The notes under the pieces were generated by a model. It saw only the letters and a program-made list of their open reading frames with translations. It searched no databases and had not been told where the DNA came from. Shown here piece after piece: positions 21,119 to 32,249 of a stretch of 43,934 nt of DNA. The position numbers and the translations under genes were made by a program. Origin of the DNA: Chara braunii (lineage: Eukaryota > Streptophyta > Charophyceae > Charales > Characeae); assembly GCA_003427395.1 (NCBI GenBank), contig BFEA01000113.1, positions 2,985,979 through 3,029,912 on the forward strand. The letters are read 5' to 3'. Position 1 is the first letter of the stretch, and every line of letters starts with the position of its first letter.

Positions 21119-23003
21119 AGAGGGGAGGGTACATCACCCGCTTCAACATGAGTAGATGCAGCTACAACTTCTATTGGCCCTATGTGTTTCCGGAGCCTGA
21201 ACTCGTAGAAGCCCCACTTTGGGAAGAAGGAATCCCACCCTTAGGTGGTATCTTATGTGAGACCTTTGCATTGTTGCATTTAAACTGTTGATGGCCATAC
21301 TCGCCGGAGTTAATGCAAGCACCCCACGTATAATGGTTCCGCCGCACATCTTGATCTAAACCGGCTCGAACCCAAGCTGCTATCTTGTTAGGGTCGGGGT
21401 TTGCCCTTGACTCCTCTGTTGACCGCCCTTACCGTGGCCACATACCTTACCCTTTACCACTGCAGCGAGGTTGCTACCCTCAACACTATCCTTGCTGTCT
21501 AACTTTGTACCGTACACAAGGTCTGAGAAGTCCTCGATCTCGGTTCGAGTCCCATCGGCCTCAACCATCATCAATCGGCTCCCCTTCTCCTTCCACTCTT
21601 GTGGACTCTACTTCTTTCTTCCATCCATAGGGAGTTGCTGAGCACCTCCTAGCTTGGCCTCTAAATCTATAGCCTTCGTGCTAAAGGCCTCAAACATGTG
21701 CTACTCTAGCCAAGCCTCGCTGGCTAATAAGTTTGTGATGTCTGTGGGAAGACATCTCAAGAATATGGTCAATAAAACTTATGGATCATAGCATACCCCG
21801 GGGACGACCATCAAACGCTCTACGACAGAGGTTAGTTCGCGCACAGACTTGTACTTAGTATCAAGCCGGAGCAACCCATCAGTGGCAATCTGTGCCTGCT
21901 GGGGGTTGTGCCATCGTGCTTCCACCAAATCCATAAAGCTCTCTAGGGTACGAGTCTTAGCCCAGTCATTCATGTTCCTGCCGAATCCCTTTGAGGCGAC
22001 TAATCTATTTAGCCAGCGAGCTGCCGATCCCTCCAGATAGGATGCAGCAGTTATCACTTCCTCCTCAACCAACGTCCTCTTTGCCCTTACCCACATTGAC
22101 ACCGTTCTCAACCACGTGTCGAGAGCCTCGTCCTTCTTGTCCCCTGTGAAGGTTGAAGGCGGTTTCAATGGGGTGTTGGGGTACCAAGGTTGTTGCTGTC
22201 CAGCTGGTGGGGCAGGTGCCGACTGTGATGTAGCTCCAGCCGGTGGAGTAGAAGAAGTAGAAGCAACAGTCCGTGCTGCGACTGCTGAAGTACCACTTCG
22301 TGTGGTACCAGACCGAGGCGGATACGGGCCTGTCATCGCCGAGAATGGCAGCAATGGCAAAACTGCTGGCCTGGCTCCTTGCCTGTGCATGGCATTCAGG
22401 ATCTGGTCGAGGGTGTCCTGGATAGCGTCCAGTTTACTGTCCATGTATGCGTGCATGGACAGGATGCTCGCCTTGAGAATCTTTGTCGTGTTGTCAAGCG
22501 TCAAGTCATCTAACCCCTCTAATGCAGCTTGTCTGCCTCTCTTCCCTCAAGTCTGACACTTCTATTCCTAATCTCATTCTCCCTTTTAGTAGCTTCCTTA
22601 AAGTTCCTTCTCTAGCCTTAAGCGGATCCTCTCTACTTGCTGGAGCTCCATCTGCTCCCTGGTGCGTGGAGGCGACGAGATGAACTGCGAGCCTGCCATC
22701 TGACTAGTACCAGCTCCTGACGTACTGGAGATGGACTGCGAGCTGGTCTGCTGACCAGACGAGGTTGCTCCAGATGTTGTTGCAGGCTATTGCTACTGCG
22801 CTAGCTTCTGCTGCCGCTAACGTCCTCTCTACAGCTGCTGCTGCTCCCCTGGCAATCTCAAGATTATGGGCCCGTGCTTCGGCCCTTAGCCTACTTTCTT
22901 CTCCTGGTAGCAGGGCCTGGAACACTACAAGTACCCTAAGTGAATCACGCCTAGTTTGCCTTCGATCTTCAGCTGTACCTTCACCACCTTGTGATCCACT
23001 CAT
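21119..23003 (-). pseudogene. Gag pseudogene of family A element
   Basis: The start MSGSQGGEGTAEDRR and the motif FQALLPGEESRLRAEARA match the plus-strand gag. The capsid-like part (22504-21779) carries ILKASILSMHAYMDSK, WYPNTPLKPPSTFTGDKK and ESFMDLVEARWHNPQQAQ. A nucleocapsid zinc knuckle follows near 21300, but its second Cys is Ser (CINSGEYGHQQFKC). At least two frame losses occur (near 22600 and 21780-21580). Gag would form the particle that packages the RNA. This copy cannot make one continuous protein. Confidence 0.88.
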
Positions 23004-24287
23004 CGGCTAGGCAGGCGCTGTCTGCACTAGAGTTCACTCTGTAACCTACCACACCATGCGTCTGACCGGTTCTAAAAATAATAAATAATAATATCCGACA
23101 AGTAACGTAGGCTACCGTTCAAGCGGTATTGACATCATTCACACAGACCGGACACATAATCTAAGTCTACTTTGATTAGTTCTCTTACAGAAGCTTCGGG
23201 GAGAACTGGCTATGGTAGAACATTACAGTCCTACTCTAGGCTGTCTGTGAGGTGTCAGCAGTCAGCCAACCAACTAATAAAAATAAAAATAAACTATGTG
23301 GGCAGATGTATGCACAATGGGCATAGTTGTGTTTCCCAGTTGAGTCTCAATTGGAATCTTCCTCCACTGTATCCAATGTGCCTGCAGGCATCATCAAGCG
23401 GCAGTGTCTAAGGTGTGCATTAGCGGCCCACCCCTGTGCCCAAGGCATATGCATATGACAAGAACTGCGCGTTGTTTATCCCCGCGTGCAGCGAGCCTTT
23501 CGTCTGACTGATCTGGCTGATCAAGAGGCAGTTTAAGGACAACCCCCACGGTCCTCAGGAATGATTTAACGTCGCCATCAGGACGACGATCACAGCCAGT
23601 GGACAGTTCAGACCCCCGCCAGAAATATTTATAGATGGTCTTGATAGCGTCTGCGTAGGACTGGTCAGTCCGCACACCCCTTCTATCAGCGCAGCAAAGA
23701 GCCTCAAAAGACAAAGCAGCATGCCTGCGTGTATTACTCCCATGGGTTGGCATGGTGACCGTGACCCGTGCTTCGACCAGGGCCCTTCAGAGGTACCGCC
23801 CTCTCCTGCCAGATGCGCCACCGGGAAGAATGTCGTCTCCCAAGGTAGAGCGCTCACGACCTCACACAAAAGAGAGGACACTCAAGGTTGGGCTCACTTC
23901 CTGACGTTAAGAAGAGATTGAGAGGGTAGATAAGGTAAGGGAACAACGTACCTGAAGATAGCTGCCCCCAACCACAGATTTCTCACCAATTGAGCCAATG
24001 TGCATTTCGATGACCGGTCTAGTTTTCTTACCACCCACATCGCAATGCAGTGCCACCTCAGCCAAAATGCCACATCAGCATGCTCTCATCATCATATATA
24101 CATCAGCTGTCGCCACAGCTCCCACGCTGTCGCCACAGCCTTCCAGCGGCCGACCCCTCTACCAGGGACCCGCTCAACAAGCCAGTGCCAATGTATCCTT
24201 ACTGCACAGAAGCATCGTCAGGGCACCAAGTAACAATGTCGCCTGCACCAGGTAAGTGGCGATCTCGAACCAGCTTCGATACCAAAT
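23004..24287 (-). other. 5' leader of family A element with a possible extra reading frame
   Basis: The 1.28 kb between LTR and gag is homologous to 27769-29029 of the plus-strand copy. On the minus strand 23753-23394 is open for 119 codons and includes ALCCADRRGVRTDQSYADA, and an overlapping frame (23881-23555) is also open. In the plus-strand copy the same region is broken by stops and a frame change, so the ancestral coding frame, if any, is unclear. Confidence 0.6.
24273..24284 (-). other. Primer-binding site, initiator tRNA-Met type
   Basis: The minus strand reads TGGTATCGAAGC three bases after the LTR end. It differs only slightly from TGGTATCAGAGC, the usual plant iMet primer-binding site. 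Confidence 0.75.
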
Positions 24288-25399
24288 TGCAAGGAATATG
24301 AGTGGGAACGATATACAGAAAACCAAGTTGTGAAATCACACAGATGTCCAAGTAGTCGTACACAAGCAGAGAGCATAATTGCACCGAGATTCCATCCAAA
24401 TAACAGCAATACAATGACGTCATGAGCCAATTTTCAAGCCCTCAGGCCACACCAACACAGTATCCAGTGTCGCTCCTCTCTGTCTGGCGCCCAGCGCCCA
24501 GCCTACACTACTTTCCTATCCTACCTACATCGGCATTCACGCAGCAGGCTCACTTCGACTTTGAAGACCAATGTACATGACGTCAACACCATAGCCGACC
24601 TCCCTCCCTCATGCACCAGGTACGTATCTCGTCTCCCCTCACCAGTCGCTGACCACCCAAACTCGCCTCCTTCCTGAAGACCACCGATCGCCCTCTTTAC
24701 CCCCTAGCGCCCTGCAGCCCGGCTTTGGCTGCTTGCGCTCCGGTGCTCAGCAGCGCCTCTCTCACCTCTCAAGCCCCCATATGCGCCCTTGCATCAATGC
24801 AGCACGCAGCCTCTAACGCAGCAGCGTGACAGCATTGCCTGTGTGGGTCAGAATGCCAGACCCTAGCTGCCCCTTTCCCTATATGGAAGTGGCAGCCTCT
24901 GTGTGGCTGCGTGTGGCCTGGCTGGGAAGCTTCCAGTAGCTTCTGATCGGCCCTGGTCCCTGCGCTCACGCCCAGTGCTGCAGTTAAGGGCCTGGGCCCT
25001 TTACAGTTGGACACGGCCTGCGTTTCCAGACTTGGGCCGTTTGCTGCATTTGCACAGGACCCAGGGTATGTACGTCGACAATGCTGCTTTTGCGTAGGCC
25101 CGTAGCCATTTCGTGATGTATCTGTCATCCATCGTGTATGTGCCCAGACGCAACTGCCAAGGCCTGGGCCTAACTGTATGACGCAGCTTAGAAAGGCTCC
25201 ATTCAACCGACTGCCGTGCTGCAACAGCGTGAGTACCCACGTATGAAAAAATGTCAAATTTCCGCCTCAAGTGAATATTCAGGGCCACCTTCACTCAGGA
25301 CGGGAACTGGGTTTGCTGAGGGCCTTTGCACACGCTGAGGGCCTTTGCACAGAACATGTGCATGTCTGATAAGGGCCCTGCGAGGGCTTATTCCTCGCA
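24288..25399 (-). repeat. 5' LTR of family A element (minus strand)
   Basis: On the minus strand the LTR starts TGCGAGGAATAAGCCC and ends TATTCCTTGCA, matching the starts and ends of the LTRs at 26669-27768 and 34510-35564. Length is 1112 bp. Its partner 3' LTR is missing because the element is fused to family B. Confidence 0.8.
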
Positions 25400-25518
25400 G
25401 AATGCATTGAAAAGAAAAGGAGTTCCGGCAGCAAAGTACATGCATTCTTTTCCTTCTGGCTGATATGGGTAGTCTTACATCGTTTAGGGTCGGTGGAAAA
25501 ATTTGAAGGTGTGATTTC

Positions 25519-26504
25519 CTGCGTTAGTCCCCGGGCGGCCCGGGTGGGGGAAGGTCGCCCGGGCAGGGTCCCAGGCGATCCCAGCATATTTAAAAAAAAA
25601 ACGAAAATTTAGAAAAATAAAAAAATCCAAAAAAGAAAACTACGACATTGTTCAGAACATGTCTAAAACAATACCTTACCTTATCCCAAGAGGCTCGACT
25701 CTTGCGAGAGTCGACGAAGGCCTCTAGCGAGCCTCTGGAGGCTCGCCGCAGAGCTGGAAACAAATATAGGAAACACAGCATGGTATAGACAATTTAGAGT
25801 TAGGTTTCATAAGGATACATAAGCTCAAATTAGTTAAACGCAAGTCAACTTTGGAGAATGTTGTGTAAAATTCCAATACAAATGACTTTTGGCTGAGGGA
25901 CACCTCAAAATTCTTTGTTAGTTTTAAGATAAAAATAACTGAAAAAACATCAGTCCAAATGTGCCCTTTTAGCCGCTTTAGTCACTGTTTATCCCCCCCA
26001 AATTCCTCTGGATGAACCATCACCAAAACCGAAGTTAAACCACCAGTACCTTTCCCAGCTATGTTTTCAGAGGCGTGAAGGGTAACGCTCTGGCCTGAAA
26101 CGGAAGGCCGGCCGCCGGTAAATCGAATCGGTGGCCAGTCTTGATTTTCAGGCTGGCGCACAGTGCCCACGACCGACATATGGTAAAGGTACTGGTGGCC
26201 GAGCCTATTTTCGACAAGTCGTGGCCAGCACCCGAACTTTTAGGAGGCCAAGCCTGCCGTTGATAAATCTGATCGGCGGTCGTCGTTTCGTTTCGGCCTC
26301 CTGAAAGGTCGGAGGCCGAGTATTTTCGAACCGTCAAAGGTACTGGTGGTTTAAGACCGGATTCTGACTGCTTAGGCCAAGAATAGTCCTGGCCTGAAGT
26401 CTTCTTTTTTTGGGGGGGATCCTTGCCTCATTTTTTACCCGTCAGGCGACCCCCCCCCTGCCCAACTGCCCGGGCATGCCGGGCCGGGAGACGGCCCAAC
26501 ATAG
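25519..26504 (+). mobile_element. Non-autonomous hAT-like DNA transposon
   Basis: A perfect 8-bp direct repeat GTGATTTC lies at 25511-25518 and 26505-26512. The element starts CTGCGTTAG, and its right end, complemented, starts CTATGTTGG; both are followed by CCCGGGC/GGCCCGG-rich arms (25527-25572 and 26445-26498). An 8-bp duplication with short imperfect inverted ends suits the hAT superfamily. Inside are an A-rich segment, the perfect hairpin CGACTCTTGCGAGAGTCG near 25697, and a nested MITE at 26035-26354. No transposase is encoded. It separates the two head-to-head gypsy elements. Confidence 0.72.
26035..26354 (+). mobile_element. MITE, TTAA-ended CCACCAGTAC family, copy 2 (nested)
   Basis: The ends form a perfect 19-bp inverted repeat, TTAAACCACCAGTACCTTT and its complement, bounded by TTAA. 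An extra copy of the end word AAAGGTACTGGTGG lies inside at about 26186-26199. The interior differs from copies 1 and 3, so this is a separate subfamily sharing the same ends. It sits within the hAT-like element and is therefore younger than it. Confidence 0.82.
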
Positions 26505-26668
26505 GTGATTTCACTGAGTTGTTTTTCTTCGACCACCTGTCAGCAAGCAGAATGGGACTGAGTGGTATGTTTGTGGGAATTTAATATTTATTTATAGCAT
26601 ATGGGAAAAACTGCAGTTCTTTAAATTCGTTTCTGACATAAAAACTGTCATAGGTCCGCAGAAGGGTC

Positions 26669-27768
26669 TGTGAGGAACGAGCCCTCAAGGGGCCCTATCA
26701 GACATCACATTATGTGGGCTAAGGCCCCCAGCAAGCCAAGTGCCCGCCCTAAGTGAAGGCGGGCCTGAATAATCGTCAGGGGCAAAATTCGACATTTCCA
26801 TGTGTGGGTATTCAGGCTCTCGCAGCACGCCAGTTGGTTGGGTAGACGCGTGAGCCTCACAAAGCTGCGTCGTACAGTTTGCCCAGGCCTTGACAGTTGC
26901 GTCTGGGCACATACACACAACGCAGGGCCGATACATTGGGAAGCAGGCCGTCGGCCTTGGCAAAAGCAGTACTGCCGACGCACCTGCCTGGGAGCCCTGC
27001 ACAGATGCAGCAAACAGCCCAAGTCCGGAGACTCAGGCCGTGCCCAACTGTAAAGGGCCAGGCCCTCAACTGTAGTCTCGGGCCTGGGCGCAGGGTCTGA
27101 GGCCCAACCGGAAGCTACTGGAAGCCTCCAGCCAGGCCACACGCAGCATCCAGGATGCTGCCACTTCCACACAAGGAGGAAGGCAGCCCAGGCCAGGCAT
27201 TCTGGCCAGTGCTGGCAATGCGGAAGTGCTGCTGCACTCTCTTTTGATGCTGCGCTGCCGCCGAAGGCACTGACGAGGCGTGAGGTGGTGAAGGAGGTGC
27301 GCTGCCGGGCAGCGGGGCGCAGGCGGCCATATGCGGGCTGTTGGGGGTCAGGGGGTATAGCGGGTGATCTGGTGGTCTTCAGGGAAGGAGGCGCAGAGTG
27401 GGGTTATCAAGGTCTGGTTGAGGGTGACGAGATACGTACCTGGTGCATGAAGAGAGGTCGACTATAATTGACAGTCATGTACATCGGTCTTCGAGAGTCG
27501 AAGTGAGCCTGTTGTGTGAACCAGCTGTAGGTAGGATAGTCGGGCAGAGTAGGTTGGGCGCTGCGCGCCAGACAAAGAGGAGCGACTTTGGATTCTTTGT
27601 TGGTGTGGCATACGGGCTTGAACGTTAGCTCATTACCTCATTGTATTGTTCTATATGGATGGTTTCTCTGTGCATTGTGTACTTTCTGCTTGGATACGAC
27701 TACCTCGACATCTGTGTGATTTTGCAACATTGGTTTTCTATATATCGTCCACACTCATATTCCTTGCA
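26669..27768 (+). repeat. 5' LTR of family A element
   Basis: The LTR starts TGTGAGGAACGAGCCC and ends ATTCCTTGCA. It matches the 3' LTR along its whole length, and the point where the two stop matching (after TTCCTTGCA) fixes the end. Length is 1100 bp. Confidence 0.9.
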
Positions 27769-27770
27769 AT

Positions 27771-27783
27771 TGGGTATCAGAAC
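27771..27783 (+). other. Primer-binding site, initiator tRNA-Met type
   Basis: TGGGTATCAGAAC lies two bases after the LTR and resembles TGGTATCAGAGC. Together with the minus-strand copy (TGGTATCGAAGC) the consensus is the standard iMet site. Confidence 0.75.
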
Positions 27784-29029
27784 TGGTTCGTGGTTGCCAC
27801 TTACCTGGCAACTTACTTGGTGCGCTGAAAATGTTTCATGTGCAGTAAGGATACTTTGGTGCTGGTTTGCATGAGCGGGGCCTTGGTAGAGGGGCTGACC
27901 GCTGGAAGGCTTTGGCAATAGCGTGGGAGCTGTGGCGACAGCGGATGTATGTATGATGATGAGAGTATGCTGACGTGGCATTTTGGCTGAGGTGGCACTG
28001 CATTGCGTTGTGGGTGGTACCGAGGCTATTGACCGGTCATCGAAATGCACGTCGGCCCAATAGGTGAGAAATTTGTGGTTGGGGGCAGCTATCTGCAGTT
28101 ACGTTGTTCCCATTCCTTATGTACCCTCTCAATCTCTTCTTACCGTGAGGAAGTGAGTCCAACTCGAGTTTCCTCTCTTTTGGAAGGAGTTGTGTGCGCT
28201 CTATCTTTGGAGACGACATTCTTCCCGGTGGCGCATCTAGCAGGAGAGGGCGGTGCCTCTTAAGGGCCCTGGTCGAAGCACGGGTCACGATCACCATGCC
28301 AACCCATGGGAATTAGTACACGCAGGCTATGCTGCTTTGCCCATTAAGGCACTTTGCTGCGCTGATAGAAAGGGTGTGCAGACTTACCAGTCCTACGTAG
28401 ACGCTCCCAGACTGTCTATTAACATTTCGGGTTGGGGTTTGAATTGTCCACTGGTTGTGACCGTCGTCCTGATTGCGACGTTAAAGAATTCATGAGGACT
28501 CTCGAGGGCTGTCCTTAAATTGGCTCTTGATCAGCCAGATAAGTCAGATGTAAGGCTCGTTGCACGCGAGGGTAAATAAAGGGCATGACTGGTTATAAGC
28601 ACACTTCTTGGGCACATGGGTGGGCCGTGGTTGCACACCTTAGACACCGCAGCTTGATGATGCTCACAGGTACGTTGGATACAGGGGAAGGGGATTCCCA
28701 TTGTGAACTTGACTGGCCATCAATATTTTAACCATTGTGCATACATCTGCTCACCTAGTCTATTTTTATTTTGATTAGTTGGTTGACAGACTGCTGACAC
28801 CTAACAGACAGCCTATAATAGGACTGTAATCTACCATAGTCAGTTCTTCTCAAAGCTTTTGTTTGGAACTAATAAGGATAGATGTAGACTACGTGTATAG
28901 TCTTTATAGGTGTTGTTGATACCGCTTGAATAGTAGTCGGAGGTGACTCGCTGGGTGATTATTTATTTATTTATTTTGAGCACCAGTCAGACGCATGTTG
29001 CGGTAGTGCAAACAGCGTTTGCCTAGCCG
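27784..29029 (+). other. 5' leader of family A element
   Basis: About 1.25 kb between PBS and gag, homologous to 23004-24272. The frame 28253-28495 includes ALCCADRKGVQTYQSYVDA, as in the minus copy, but then shifts register and stops. Whether the leader once encoded an extra protein cannot be settled from two copies. Confidence 0.6.
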
Positions 29030-30799
29030 ATGAGTGGATCAGTCGAGGATGAAGGTACAACTGGCACGAGGAGGTTAACAAGGCTATCATCGCTTAGAAT
29101 CCCTAGAGTGTTTCAGGCACTACAACCCGGAGAAGTGAGAAGACTAAGAGCCGAAGCTAGGGCCCGTAGTCTTGAGGCTGCAGGGGAAGCAACAGCAACT
29201 AGCGGCGTAGCAATGGCTACCGCTTCAGCAACGTCTGCGTCAACTTTTGGTCTGGTCATGCCGTCCAATTCGACCAGCTCGCAGTCAGTCTCCAATACGT
29301 CGGGTGTCGGCGCTAGTCAGTTGGCGGGTGTGCAGTCCAGCCTGCCACCTCATCTTCTAAGGGAGCAAATGGAGCTCCAGCAGGTAGAGAGGATCCGCCT
29401 GAGGTTAGAGGAGGAACTCAAACAGGCTACTAAGAAGGAGAAAGAAATTAGAGAGAGAAGAACCAGCCTAGAGAGACAGGAGGCAGGCCTAGCTGCATTA
29501 GAGGGTTTAGATGACGCGGCCCTTAACTCTACAGGAAAGATTCTGAAGGCAAGTGTCCTGTCCATGCAGGCGTACATGGAGAGCAAAATGGACGACATGC
29601 AGGTTACCCTAGACCAGATCCTGCAGGCCCTACAAAGGTTGGGGACCCAGACAACAACTAAGCCATCGCTTCCATTATCAGCGATGACAGACCCCTATGC
29701 CGCTCAGTCTTGGCAGCAACCAAGAGGTACATCAGCAGCAGCACTATCACAGACTGTTGCTTCTTCATGTTTTGGTCCAGCGACTGGAGCTACATCACAG
29801 TCGCCACCTGTCTCGCCAGCAGGACAACAATTTCCTTGGTATCCCAAGACACCCCTGAAACCACCTCTCACCTTCTCAGGAGACAAGAAGGATCAGGCTC
29901 TCGGCACGTGGTTGAAAACGGTTCCAGTGTGGATGAGGGCAAATAGGACTTTGGTAGAGGAGAAGGTGATAACTGTTGCATCCTATTTAGAGGGTTCAGC
30001 AACCCACTGGCTTAATGGATTGGTAGCTTCCAAGGGGTTCGGGAGGAACATGGGTGACTGGGCTCAGACCCCACACCCTAGAGAGTTTTATGGACTTAGT
30101 GGAGGCTCGATGGCACAACCCTCAGCAGGCACAAATTGCCACTGATGGGCTACTAAAGCTTGATGCTAGGAAATACAAGTCGGTGAGAGAGCTTACCACG
30201 ACCGTAGATCGGCTGATTGTCGTCCCAGGAGTGGAGTAATTCTTGTTGACCACATTCTTGAGATGTCTTTCCACAGACATCAAGAACTTATAGCCAGTGA
30301 GGCTCGTAGAGAGTATCATACATTTGAGTCATTCAGCAAGAAGGCCCTAGACTTAGAGGCCACACTGGGTAGTGCTCAAGTCCCCTCTATGGAGGGAAGA
30401 AAGATGAAAGCTCCACAAGAGTGAAAGAGAAAGGGTAGTCAATTTATGATGGTTGATTCCGAAGGGAATCAAACTGAGATCGATGACGTTTCTGAGCTTG
30501 TGGAGGGGTCAGAGTTAGACGGCAAGGAGATTGTTGAGGGTAGCAACCTCGCCGCTGCGGTTAAGACTAAGGCAGTTGGCTGCGACAAGGGCGGTCAACA
30601 GAGGAGTCAGGGGCAAGCCACCAACCCAAACAAAATAGCAGCTTGGGTAAGGTCTGGTTTGGATCAAGAAGTGTGGCGGGACGGTTGGTCGCGTGGTACT
30701 TGCATAAAGTGTGGCGAGTACGACCATATGCAGTTTAAGTGCAAGAACCCGAAGGTCTTGCAAAAGATCCCTCCTAAGGATGGGTTCCCTTCTCCTTAG
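29030..30799 (+). pseudogene. Gag pseudogene, family A
   Basis: The first 371 codons (29030-30145) are open. They contain FQALQPGEVRRLRAEARA, a charged helical stretch likely to form a coiled coil (REQMELQQVERIRLRLEEEL), ILKASVLSMQAYMESK and WYPKTPLKPPLTFSGDKK. A frameshift near 30060-30140 moves the capsid end into another frame (LESFMDLVEARWHNPQQAQ), which stops at 30239. The C-terminal part (30446-30799) ends with an intact CX2CX4HX4C zinc knuckle, CIKCGEYDHMQFKC. Gag packages the RNA in the cytoplasm. The start was chosen because the minus-strand copy begins with the same MSGS. Confidence 0.9.
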
Positions 30800-30936
30800 T
30801 CTGGGGCCTCTACGAGCTCCAGCTCGGGAAACACTTAGGGCCAGCAGAAGTTGTAGCTGCTTCTACTCTCGTTGAAGCGGGTGATCTACCCTCCCCGTTT
30901 CAAGAGTTGGCCGAAGCCATTGACTCCTAAGTCACC

Positions 30937-31596
30937 TTGCAGACGCATCCGGACGCAACTATACTGTGTACGTTGGATGTGTCTGAAGCCTTAGAGGACC
31001 TTCAAGGTGAGTGGTCGGCAAGGGACCCTTGTGAGTCCTGGGTGGTACTGAGTAAAGGTCCTAGAGGGGAGCACTTCGTTGTGGAAGTTGGTGTGGGTGG
31101 TCGCAAGTGCGGCGCCTTCGTAGACATTGGCTCCACACGAAACTTGATAAGTCGCGACTGCGTTGATAGACTGCTACAGGACCGGGTGCAGTGCCTTAGT
31201 AGACCGGCAGCATCTACTTTGGCCAACAAGGAGCGCATAACTGTGGAGGACTACATTAGGGACGTAGTCTGCATTTTCTCCTACCCTGGAGGAGAGATAA
31301 GCCATAAGATATCATTCCTGGTGAGCGACGATTTGCCCTTTGACATGTTATTGGGCATGTACTACCTCAAGGTTGCCAAGCCCCAGTTTCACTGGGAGAG
31401 GAAGGTGTTGAAGCATGAGTTGCCTAATGGCAGGACCGTTAGACTGGCCAAGTATAAAGCCAGTCGATTAATAGACTCCTATGGGTGCTTATGCGCATTA
31501 GCCTTCTATAACTATTGTAAACAAAACCAAGAGGAAGGAATGTACTTAGTCTATGTCTCTAAGAAAGGGGAGGCCGTTAAAACATCCCAGAGATAG
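30937..31596 (+). pseudogene. Aspartic protease domain, family A
   Basis: The frame encodes VEVGVGGRKCGAFVDIGSTRN, the retropepsin active-site region with DIG in place of the common DTG/DSG, and later FDMLLGMYYL, the second signature of the fold. ASTLANKERI lies between them. The frame is open for 219 codons but is separated from gag and RT by stops. It would process Gag-Pol. The ATG at 30937 is only the first in the frame; in life the domain was probably translated as part of a polyprotein. Confidence 0.85.
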
Positions 31597-32249
31597 AGAC
31601 CATCGTCGCTAGGTACCCCGATCTGTTCGAGGAGCCCTCAGGAGTTGTAGATAGGGAGGTTGTCCATGCCATAGATATCATCCTAGGTAGCAAGACACCT
31701 AAAGGGAGAATCAATAAGATGGCTCCGGTTGAGTTGGACGAGCGTCGTTGACAACTGACAAAGCTCACAGAAAAGGGTTGGATACGGCCCAACACTTCCC
31801 CCTTTGGTTCACCAGTCCTGTTTGTTCCAAAGAAAGGGGGAACACTAAGGATGTGCATTGATTATAGAGGCCTCAATGCCATCAGCGTTAAGAACGCAGA
31901 GCCTCTACCACCCATCGACGACCTATTGGATAGGGTGCAGGGGTGTACGTACTATACAAAGATAGATTCAAAATCCGGCTACCATAAGATTGCCATAAGA
32001 CGAGAGGACCAACACAAAACCGCATTTCAGACCAGGTGCGGTCTGTACGAGTTTGTGGTGATGCCCTTTGGCGCTTGCAATGCGTCGGGTACATTTCAGC
32101 ACGCCATGAATAGGATCTTTTATGGCTACTAGGATAAGTTTGTTGTCGTGTACCTCGATGACATAGTTATTTTATTAGAACTGTCGAGGAGCATGCTCAA
32201 CATGTAGACAAAGTACTATCACTCCTTCGGCAGCACAAGTATAAGATAA
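31597..32249 (+). pseudogene. Reverse transcriptase domain, family A
   Basis: Motifs in order are [59 protein letters not shown] and the catalytic YLDDIVI (YLDD at 32151-32162). It would copy the element's RNA into DNA. Breaks include a TGA at about 31749, a TAG at 32130, and a one-base frameshift right after YLDDIV (about 32170), beyond which the protein continues in another frame toward [18 protein letters not shown] differs from the common MPFGLTNAP. Confidence 0.9.

Larger units (their letters stand above)
17067..25399 (-). mobile_element. Composite chromovirus: 3' half of family B joined to 5' half of family A
   Basis: Reading the minus strand from 25399: family A LTR, initiator-Met PBS, leader, gag and protease run to about 20746; then, within the reverse transcriptase, the sequence switches to another chromovirus that continues through RNase H, integrase, chromodomain, PPT and a different LTR ending at 17067. 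The two LTRs (24288-25399 and 17067-18434) are unrelated. A single reverse-transcription event gives matching LTRs, so this is not one intact insertion. It is best explained by deletion or illegitimate recombination between two neighbouring elements in the same orientation. Confidence 0.8.
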
